Assembly: GCA_018398765.1 (NCBI GenBank)
Contig: JAHBMJ010001627.1
Span: 72,385-110,033 of the forward strand
Origin: Chromera velia
Lineage: Eukaryota > Sar > Chromeraceae
Length of the DNA: 37,649 nt
Direction of reading: 5' to 3'
Shown here: one piece after another, positions 19,558-28,802 of the stretch
How the letters are laid out: every line of letters begins with the position of its first letter
Position numbering within the stretch: position 1 is the first letter of the stretch
Program-made: the position numbers and the translations under genes
Notes under the pieces: generated by a model
What the model was told of the DNA's origin: nothing
What the model saw: only the letters and a program-made list of their open reading frames with translations
Databases searched by the model: none

Positions 19558-21920
19558 ATGTCTTCTTCTTGTGTGGTGTGCATGACCGCCTTCTCCCAAG
19601 TGGGAGAGGTCAGGTCTCTTCCCTGCGGCGACAAGCTCTGCCTCGACTGCTTCAATCGGTGGGTGGAACATCTTCTGGAGGACGATCAGGAAGTGCTGCG
19701 TCTGTTGAAAGATTCATCCCCGACTGAAGACCCGACTCAAGTGAAGGTCAAATGCCCGAATCACGGACACGACCTGACCCTCGAGTCCATTTCACAATTC
19801 GGATCTGTGGACCAACAAGAAAGCCTAGGTGAGTAATCTGCTAGCTTTCACTTGTTTCCGGCTTCCGTCACTCCTCTTGTGGACAAACATGTTTGCATCG
19901 TGTTGTTTGTGGATTTCTTTGTGACTGCAGCGTCTCTACTGACCAGGGCGTGTGTTTCGAAAATGAGCGACAGCATCGCGTGTCCAAAGTGCAACACACA
20001 CGGATTCCTTGAGAGCTCCGCTTGGGGGGTGTGCTCCGTTGAGTGCTGCCATCCGAAGTGCGGCCATCACTTCACCGTCAAGCTGTCGGGAGGCGAAAGC
20101 CGTCTCTCGTTTCGAGACTGGTGGTCCTGGGCACTCTCCGCCGGGTGGTCAGTCAGTCCAGGGTCTCGATGCGCATGTGTAGAAACGTTTATGCTGCCCC
20201 ACAGAGATGAACGAGAAAGGGTCTTGCACGGTTTTTGAGGAGGGAATGTGGGCAATGAGGAAGATTCAAACCAACTCAAGTTGGGTGTCTTCGTAAGTTG
20301 CACTCGTTGGGTGCACAGGCACTGATAAGGAGAAGAGGCGTTTCCTTCTTCTTCAGTTTTTCTCCGCCTTCGTCCTTTCTCTGTCCGTCATGAGCGCGTC
20401 CTCTCTTCGTCCGTCATGAGCACATCTGATATTGCTTCTGCTTTGGGCTGTTTGTGCAGGAAATACATGAACAGCCGGCCTTGCCCTAAGTGCTCTGCTC
20501 TGGTTGAGAAGGCGGGCGGATGTGATCATATCACCTGCTGGAAGGTCGGCCCCCTCTCTGAATTGAGGAATGATTTTTCTTGATTTCTTCAGCATGGAGA
20601 TTTGCCTCTCGTGGTTGACAGTCCACCCTCCTCTTCTGCCTCCGGGGGATTTCGGCCTTCTTGGATTCCATCAGAAGGCTTTTTGTTTGCTGAAAATTCA
20701 GGGGGAAAGTTCTTTGAAACATTAATTTTCCTGTGGGGATCGGATTCTCGATACTTCTTCTTCTTCCCTCTTCTTTCTCCTGTGCCCTTTCTTCGCGGCC
20801 CTCGCTTTTTCGCCGTCCGTTTCAGTCCCCGCCCTCTTTTCATTCAATTAGGTCGAGTGCTGGTAGTCCGTGTGATCAAGTACAAGAGCCCTCACTGTCC
20901 TGCTGAATTATCTTCTTTTTGTTGTGTCTGTTGTCGTGCTTGCAGTGCGATGCACAGTGGTGCTGGGGTTGCAATCAGCAGTGGACATCGCGACACTACG
21001 AGACCTGTCCTTATTCGCCTTTCAGAATTCAACTGTTGGGAGGGGGTGGAGAACCTCAGGAAGAAGTAGGCGTGGGAGTAGACGGGATAGATAGGGGCGA
21101 GGGGGGAGAGACGGGAACAGGAGTTTTGTCCTCGTCCTCGAGGTTAGCAGGGGCGGGGTGGAGGGCCCTGGTTTCGTCTGTGCATGAGAGCTTTCTGCTC
21201 TTTCTCCCCGTAGCCGTGCGGGCAGTGCCGTCGCGTCGCAATTTGTTTCTTTCTGTTGTTGGTTTGTTACTCGCGATGTTGGTCTTTTGGGTTCCCTGGC
21301 TTGCCTTTGTGTTCTGCCACGTGGCTGCGTGGGAGGGGGGGGCTCAGGGTGGTCTGGGTTTGTTGTGGATTGTTGGAGCGTTGCCTCAGTCGGTGGAAGA
21401 TCGGAGACGGTCGGCGAGACGGCAACAGGTGCAACAGAAGAGAGAAAAAGACGGAAGCGGAGACCGTAGAAGAGGATGGAATGAGGACCAGCAAAGGGGT
21501 TTTGGGGTTTTGGTCCAGAGGCTGTGGCGGTTTGTGTATCGCAAAGCTTTCGTCCCTTTTGTTCTGCCTCTTTTGAAGAGTGTTGGGGTCCTACTGATTG
21601 TGTGGGGGTGCACACTGGCAGTAGCAGTGCTTCCTGTTGCTCATCAGAAGTGTGCTGAGGGGAAGAATCTGTTCTTCCACTTCCTCTTCCCGTCATCCAT
21701 CTATCAGGCGCTCCTTCTAGGACCCTGTGCACCTCCTGTGGGACTGCTGTGGGCTCGCACCGCTTGGTGGGGTGCTCTCAGCAGTGTGGCTTTGTTTGGG
21801 ACTCTGTCTGTGGGTAAGAGGGTGAAGAGATTCCTTATGGTCAGAAGACTCAGGAAGTCGTTCCAGGAGGCGGGGCTGAAGCACATCAGAGTGAATGAAA
21901 GCCTGGTGGGTGATCTTTGA
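19558..21920 (+). CDS. RBR (RING1-IBR-RING2) E3 ubiquitin ligase, membrane-anchored
   Basis: Exons 19558-19828, 19931-20147, 20460-20544 and 20946-21920 join in phase to 1548 nt (515 aa). Donors are GTGAGT, GTCAGT and GTCGGC; all three acceptors are TGCAG. RING1 (residues 5-71) has C5-x2-C8, C23-G-D-K-L-C28-x2-C31 and C66, with Asp25 where His is usual and His69/71 where the last Cys is expected. The IBR follows (CPKCNTHGFLESSAWGVC, HPKCGHHF, 108-137). RING2 is textbook: C171-P-K-C174, EKAGGCDHITC with the thioester-forming cysteine at Cys184, then CDAQWCWGC (192-200); the exon 3/4 junction falls inside it. After residue ~290 hydrophobic segments such as LFLSVVGLLLAMLVFWVPWL and SVGVLLIVWGCTLAVAVLPV predict two to four membrane helices, as in RNF144/RNF19-type ligases. 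It would take ubiquitin from an E2 onto Cys184, then onto a substrate, at a membrane surface. Confidence 0.88.
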
Positions 21921-22104
21921 AAGATCAATTGACCACCATCATCAAGCAACGAAATAGATGACATCGTGCCTAGCATCGTGCAATGTTTGAAAATTAATCC
22001 AGCGTTCACCAGGGAACTTCACCTTTTGCTAAACTATCGGTGCAAGCCGATAACTGGCAGTCTAGCTGGCAGTGGACCGCGGAGATTCCCGGAATTAACA
22101 TAAA

Positions 22105-22125
22105 ATCCTATCCTATCCTATCCTA
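22105..22125. repeat. (CCTAT)n short tandem repeat
   Basis: Four units of ATCCT/CCTAT in direct array just downstream of the RBR gene. It is too short and too isolated to be telomeric. Confidence 0.8.
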
Positions 22126-22810
22126 AATAAAATCTTATATTCCTAGTTTAATAATATATATTCTTTTCTGCATGCAACTTAACTGCAAGTTGTTTGAGCG
22201 GAGCTAGGCGTTATAGGCTAGACGCAGCCTGGGGTTTATCTGCAGGTCATTAACTACAGGGTTGTGATCGCTACCAACAATGACCCTTCGCTGCCGGAAA
22301 TTGCCGGTCTGCCGGCAATGCACATTTCTGACTTAGTCACTGCCGGAAAAAAAAATGTAAAAAAAAATGAGTCTCAAAAAAAAAATTTTACCTGCGGCGC
22401 AGTTCCTACAAAATGCTTTTCAAATTTTTTTATAAGCGATCATAGCATTCTTACAGCCTCTTGATAATTTAAAAAAATAATGAAAAATATAAAATATAAA
22501 AAATATTGAAAAAAAATATATTTATTATCTATGTACTCAAACGTGACAACGTGCAGCACTTCTATTCGGCTTCTATTCAGCTGCGGAGAGATGACAACGG
22601 GGTGAGACAGAGAACCACACACACCATCAAGATTTAGGTTTTTTCATTTGAATCAGCATGCGTGACGGATTGGTACTTGCAAAAGTTTTTTCGGGACCTT
22701 CATATTTGAGGTTGAAAGTCATATTAATCAAATATTTGATCGTATTTGATAAGGTCTTTAAACACTAGGTCCTCTCTGACTGGATATTTGATTTGAGCTT
22801 AAGCCCTACC

Positions 22811-22846
22811 TCAAATCAAATTAAATCAAATCAAATCAAATCAAAC
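22811..22846. repeat. (AAATC)n tandem repeat
   Basis: Repeated TCAAA units. The nearby TATTTGATTTGAG at about 22783 is the inverted sense of the same word, so the array can pair with upstream sequence. Confidence 0.75.
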
Positions 22847-24906
22847 ATGGTCACTAATCACAGTTAATATGCAGCTAAGCTATATTATAGCTTCTGACGT
22901 AACAATTAAAACCCCTTGCCCATACAAAGTGTTGTTTAAAAAGAGATGGCAAAGCTCAGCCCACCTCAAAAGTGTAGCCACACTACAGTACCGGCGCACG
23001 ATCCCCAGCGACAGGCCCACAACAAGTGCACTCTACAGAAAATCTGCATAGCAACGTGGAGCTATAACTGAAGGGAATGAAGCGGGATCTTTTAATTTCT
23101 TCCTTGCTCTCTGACAGATGCCTCGGCCTGCAAAAGCATATAATCGGATTTCTACCATACAGCCGAATATTCGGATTGGGATGCGTGCATCAGTCAAGCG
23201 TGGCAGCCTGCGCGGGCCAGTTGGGGCAGGCCGCGGCACAGACGCACGTACGTACGGCGCGGCGCTGCATGCCACGCGCGGCATGCATGCAGACCCGCCA
23301 GTCCGGCCTGCCACTGTGCTACAACACTTCTAACCTTCACTCTCATACACTCCGGGCTCTAATTTAAAACCTTTAAAAACAATAAAGAAATCGCTAAAGA
23401 TACACTTAAATGATTTTGAATATGTTTAAACTAGTTTAAACTGTTTGTATATTTAAAAAAATTTTGGAGTCGGAATTAGTGTTGGAGTCGGTCTGGTCCC
23501 GTTTTCACATATAAGCTAAGTTGATAGGTAAGATCAAACTGTCTTCATACACCCGGTGTACAGACTTCTTACTAGCTAGCTTTTTAGGATCTTTGTCTCT
23601 TCTGGCTTGACAGCTAGGAGGCTAGGGGCTTGAGCCGTTTCTTGCCTAAAGGCCTGTACGTAGCTTTGCTTGCATGCGCGGGGACTCGCTGGTATAATTA
23701 CTTTCGGTGTGCACATTGATCCTGTATTGGTATACTACCACGCGCATGCATTGACGCACGACAAAGGTGAAAGAAAGAAAAATAAAAAGAAAGATAAAAA
23801 GAAGGAAAGAAAAATTCTATATGCAAATGCCTTGACGTACGCTGCTGCGAAAAGAAGTCACTGTGTCATAGTGTACCTGGTACAACTCACTAACTGTTGT
23901 TGGCAAAACCGAGCATAAGCATTGCATGCCCATTGCCTGCAGCAATCCTTTTGTTTCTTTTTTAATCGAACGAAATTGAAATCCGACTGCAAGCAATTCT
24001 TTCCAAATTCTTTTTAAAACAGACAGAAAAAGTGAATCATAAACAAGTGTTGTTCAAGTGTTGGCTATGTTGTAGGAGTGTTGCATAAAAACTATGTGCG
24101 TTTTGGTTGATCAATAAAAAAAGAAAAAAAAAAGATCAGAAACTCTCTTTTTTTTCTTTCTTCTTTTATTTATGGGGTGCAGGGCCTAGATAAAATTCTA
24201 GTAGTAAAATAGATAAAATTTTATATATACGTATACGAATCTTTTCACCATACATGTCCTCCAAGAGTTCATTTAATTACTAAACAAGTTTGTTATAATT
24301 ACCGGCCCTAGTAAGTCCCTATCTAGGTTCCTATGCATATTTAGTAAAAAATACTTGAATCACATTGTTGAACAGTAGTAGCTCTGCGCGATCTGCATGT
24401 ATGATTAAATTAATTTACAGTCTGGTGCTTGCTGGTCATACTTTGATGCGATGGAGAACATGCAATTGCCAAAAGACATGAAAGAGGGGAAGCCATATGG
24501 AACCTCACTGCACCACGCTAGGCACCACGATTCCGGGTTCCCATAAAATGTCGAACTCTTCGGCCAAACGTTTTCTTTCTTCCCTTCCCCGCCTATACGT
24601 AACTCATGCAGGCAACGAAGCGACGAAATGAAGCAAAGCGGGTCGGATTGCTTGCCCAATCTTTCTTATGAGTTCACCCATTTCAAGTAGCGGTGCTTTC
24701 CTTCTTCTGGAGCAAAAGATGTCCCTTTGGAGCTCCCCACCAACGCACACCCATGGCAGACAACTGCGAACGCACAGGCAGAAACAGGAATTACCATAAA
24801 CAATAGGGCAGCAGTGTCTCGTGCGATCCGCTCACCCTCGTACACCCAGGCACCCAAAGGAACGTACGACTGCATGCGCCCTCCCCAGCGACCCCTCGCA
24901 CACACC

Positions 24907-24908
<2 letters not shown>

Positions 24909-24947
<39 letters not shown>

Positions 24948-25009
24948 ACACGCACGCACGCACGCACACACACACACCCACACCCACACCCACACACACA
25001 TACACACGC

Positions 25010-25042
<33 letters not shown>
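24909..25042. repeat. Compound (CA)n-(CACG)n-(GA)n microsatellite
   Basis: A CA run (about 24911-24945) passes into CACG, CACC and CATA variants and then a GA run to about 25041. Open frames on both strands through this stretch are translated repeat. Confidence 0.95.
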
Positions 25043-25043
<1 letters not shown>

Positions 25044-25421
25044 AGGCAGGCACACCATGTCGTTCTCTCTCTTTTTTCTCTTCTTTCCTTCCAGACACAA
25101 AAAAAGGCAGACAGTCAGACACACTAAGCGTGCCTGTGTGCGCGTGTGTGTCTGTGTGTGTGAGAGATGGGCCACCACCGGCCTGATCTATTGTTCTGCT
25201 CGGCGCTAGTGATGCACCCAGGGGTCCTTTACTGTTTTTCTCGATTGGTCTTGCCCCCTTGCTACCATCTTTCCTCTCCCACCCCATGCCCTGATTTAGT
25301 GAATCTCTCTCACCCCGGTCCCTTCCCTTCCTTCTCTCTCCCACTTAAATAAATGAAGAGCTCCACCCATTCATCAATCATACAGGGACTCATTCAAAAA
25401 CTTTGAACCGACCAGTCACTT

Positions 25422-27427
25422 TCACCAGTCCAAAAGACGCTTTGAGGTCTTTGCCCTGTGCATACGACCGAACTGTTCCATCTCTTTCAAAACATCCTGA
25501 CCGAAGATCGGACCGTCAACACACGTGCGAAACCCATCACATGCGCAGAGCCCACAAATACCCACTCCACACTTCATATACCTCTCTATCGAGCACTCAC
25601 TTTCCACGCACACCCATCTGGACCCACCCCGCTGGGAGGTCTGAAGGTCAAAAGCGGCGCGCATCATCTTTTCGGGGCCGCAATTGTAAAAGCGAAATCG
25701 GGGTGCCTCTTCTGCTTCTCTGTGGTGCGTGCCATTCACACCGTTCTGCTGCGGGTGATGGGTGCCGTTGACTCCATTCTGCTGTGAGTGAGTGCCTGTT
25801 CCGTTCAACATCCCCTTCCCCCTCAAGAACCCCTCCAAGCAACTCACCACATTACCGTGAAACCCCTCACTCCCGTCGTCAGTCGCTAGGTGGACACTTC
25901 CGAAGACTCGGAACTCCTCTGTGTAGTAGATCTGGTCTGCTGACCGTCCTCCTAGGAAGACATGCAGCCTCTCTCTCCCCACCCCTGTCTCTTCCGACAA
26001 CCTCTCTGCCAACAAGAGCAGAGGGGCAATCCCCGTGCCCCCCCCCACAAGGACAAACAAATCAGAAGAACACGACAGAGACCGAGGGGGCACCGTGAAG
26101 GGACGACCATAAGGTCCCCTAACGAACACCTGGTCGTTTTCCCTCAGATCGAGGAGTTTGCCCGTCAACTGACCCACAGATCGAATGGCCAACTCCAACG
26201 ACGGAACGACACGGGAAGGAGCAAACGGTTTCTCCCCCTCCCCAGGCACCCACACTTCCACAAACTGCCCCGGTTGGCACGGAACACCGAAGGGTTCTTT
26301 GAATCTCATCACTCCCAACTGTGCATTTGCTAAGACTGTATCCTTCAGGGTAAAGGTTCGGAACTTCATATACTCTGGAGGGATGGGGGCTCTGCCGGGG
26401 CCGCTCTCTCCTCTTCCCAGCCTGGAGAAGAAGAGCCGAACCTCCTCAGTGGACAGACCTGTCAAGGCCGAACCGACACCGAAGGCTGATGCTCCGGCTG
26501 CAGCAAAAGCCCGGACGTCATCGCTAGTTGCAATACCCCCCATTCCCAGGATCGGAATCCGATCTTCCAACCCCTCTCGCACTAGTACTGAGTGAATACG
26601 ACCAACCACCTCAAGGGCCCGGTCTTTGATCACAGGCCCACTCATCCCCCCCTTCCCTTTCGACAAAATATTCACCCCCCCCGCAGCCTCACAGGGATTT
26701 TCCATCGGACCGAAGGTATTCACTGCAGAGAAGCCTGCAGCCCCTTCTCGGAGAAGACTGACAACCAGCCGGTCGATCTGATCATCCGACAAATTGGGGG
26801 ACAGTTTGGGCAACAGAGGTTTGTCTGTCACCTGCCTCACAGCTGCAACCACTTTGGCGGCGAGGTCAGGAACGGCACAGATGGCCTGTCCGAACCCCTC
26901 TGCATGGGGACAGGAGAAGTTGAGCTCTAGGCCGTCGGCCAGGGGCCCGAGGGTTCGTGCGACCTCTGCGAACTCCTCTGTTGTCCCTGCGAAGATCGAG
27001 ACCAACAGGAATTTATTTGGTGGGAGCAGAGGACGAATCTCCCCAAGCTCTTTCGCGAACTCCCTGCAACCAGGGTTTGCCAATCCAACCTGCATAGAGA
27101 TAACATGCAGTCAAGCAGAGGGGGATTTGGGGGTTGCGTGTACACCAAAGTGCGAACTCAGAAGCTTCAGTTTGAGAGAGCCAGGGAACTTACGGCATTG
27201 ACCCACGCGCCCTGCTTGCAGTTTCCCTTTGGGTCTTCTAGTGCTGCGTAGACAGGCTCCCTGTTTCCTGCACGCTCCTCTGGGCCTATGCTCTTTGTGG
27301 TCAGAATTCCGAGTTCCGGGACTGTGTCTGCGAGCTTCTTGACCGTATCCAGAGTCACGGACACGATGCCAGAAGGAATGGTGAAGAGCCCCGTCACAGG
27401 CTTCCCTAGGAAAACATGCTGACTCAT
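25422..27427 (-). CDS. pyrDK: Fused dihydroorotate dehydrogenase PyrD-PyrK (class 1B type)
   Basis: Two minus-strand exons, 27427-27194 and 27089-25422, join in phase 0 to 1902 nt (633 aa) across a 104-bp intron (GTAAGT to TATGCAG); the join restores WVNAVGLANPG. Residues 1-~310 are a dihydroorotate dehydrogenase barrel: FTIPSGIVSV, ILTTKSIGPEERAGNREP, ELNFSCPHAEGFGQ with the active-site cysteine of class 1 enzymes at about Cys138, PKLSPNLSDDQIDRL, and FMN phosphate-binding strands IPILGMGGIATSDDV and GVGSALTGL. From ~325 comes a PyrK-like ferredoxin-reductase module: PGQFVEVWVPGEGEKPFAPS (FAD), VFVRGPYGRPF and FVLVGGGTGIAPLLLLAERL (NAD). The C-terminus has CGVGICGLCACDG and CVDGPIF, cysteines at about 585, 590, 593 and 601, the 2Fe-2S site. 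Such an enzyme oxidises dihydroorotate to orotate and passes electrons to NAD+. Most eukaryotes use a single-chain class 1A or mitochondrial class 2 enzyme instead. A repetitive insert rich in NGVNGTHH sits in the NAD domain. A related DPD-like dehydrogenase is less likely given the PyrK module. Confidence 0.88.
25733..25800 (-). repeat. In-frame repeat within the PyrK domain
   Basis: Encodes two near-identical copies of QQNGVNGTHH plus a diverged third, NGTGTHSQQ. It sits between the NAD-binding strands and the conserved RFYNCGPEKMM strand, where bacterial PyrK has only a short loop. The frame is kept, so it is probably a surface loop. Confidence 0.75.
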
Positions 27428-27952
27428 CGTCAGTTCTCTTAGAGAGCACTTCTAAAGAGAATGGCAAGTTGAAGGAGGACAGGAGATGTTGATTGATAAG
27501 GGAATTGTCAGACTGAATTGAAAGAGACGGCTTGGAGTTCAGATGGGTTAATACAAGGCAACACACACGAAAGTTCCTTTAAAATGAAGGAATGGGTGAA
27601 AAAAGTTTGATTCGACAGTGCACTTAACTCTCCTTTGCAAACTTGATACTTCATCACTGTCACGTTGCGCTGCAGAGAGAAAGGGGGGTCAGTCAATCAC
27701 TGTCAGTCATGGTCAGTCTGCATGGGAAAATCCGGAATTTAATTTCTGTGTGTGGCCCCGGAAAGTTTCTTCGCTCGAGGCCGGGGCACTTACGCGATCC
27801 ATCACAATCCTACCACAGTCCGCTAGCTAGGTCAAAGTCTCATAGCCGTCTCCCATCTCAGAGTGTGGACTCTTCTCAGAGTGCTTGCACATCTCAACGC
27901 TGCCTGGTAGACACAGTCGCTTTATATCACACCTTTTGACTGAAACAAAACC
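27428..27952. promoter_or_regulatory. Divergent promoter region of pyrDK and AAR2
   Basis: Only 525 bp separate the two start codons, and the genes point away from each other, so this segment should hold both promoters. I can identify no core promoter motif with confidence. The AAR2 start context is AAACCATGA. Confidence 0.45.
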
Positions 27953-28512
27953 ATGACTGACGTTGAAGAAATTGTGAGGAGACGCGAGGAGGGCGGAGTG
28001 GTCCTGATGCTGGACAGCCCTCCTGGATGCCGTGTGGGTATTGATTACATGATGTGGAGACTGGGTCCCAAGTTTCTTGGCATCAAGAGCATTCCTCCTG
28101 GCGCGCACTTTCTCTACTGGGAGCTGGGCGATGGGGATGAAGAGTATGCAGAGACGCGCGCAGGTCGATTTGTGTTCCTTGGACCTGGCGAGACGGCCGT
28201 CTTTCGGTGGTCTGAAAAGGAGGAGGCCTTCCTCGAAGTCGAAGAAGAAGTGAGCTTTGCTCAAGTGTCTATTTCTTTCCCTGTCTATCTCCCCTCCCTT
28301 CCTCTCCTCTTCTCTCTTCCAACCTTCCTCCCGTCCCCAATCCCTCTCCCTCTCCTTCCCTTTTTCCCCCTCCTCCCCCCCCTCTCTCTCCCTCTGTTTC
28401 TTTCTCCCTTTCCTTCTCTCCTTCCACTTTATTTCTGCTCTTTCTTTTCTTTTTTTTTCCTTCCTTCCTTCCCTTCCTTCCTTCCTTCCTTCCTTCCTTC
28501 CTTCCTTCCTTC

Positions 28513-28543
<31 letters not shown>

Positions 28544-28588
28544 TCGTTCGTTCGTTCGTTCGTTCGTTCGTTCCTTCTTTCCTCCCTC

Positions 28589-28685
<97 letters not shown>

Positions 28686-28761
28686 CTCTCGCTCTCTCGC
28701 TCGCTCGCTCGCTCGCTCTGGCGTTCTCTCTCCCTCTCCCCCCACCCCCCTTCCCACACCC

Positions 28762-28802
<41 letters not shown>

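Larger units (their letters stand above)
21921..25421. other. Gene-free interval with simple repeats
   Basis: No supported gene between the RBR stop and the end of the convergent PyrDK gene. It holds short arrays (CCTAT; AAATC; CA/GA), A- and T-rich homopolymer stretches at 22340-22520 and 24110-24175, and a GC-rich patch with GCATGC palindromes at 23190-23310. Short open frames on both strands show no family similarity. Confidence 0.6.

Noticed and set aside
22105-22125. CCTAT repeats as a telomere remnant
   Set aside because: Only about four units, and the word is not a known telomeric repeat; no telomere-associated context.
27827-28759. Minus-strand frame of 310 aa opposite AAR2 exon 1 and intron 1
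   Set aside because: It is antisense to a confidently assigned exon and otherwise translated GA-rich microsatellite.
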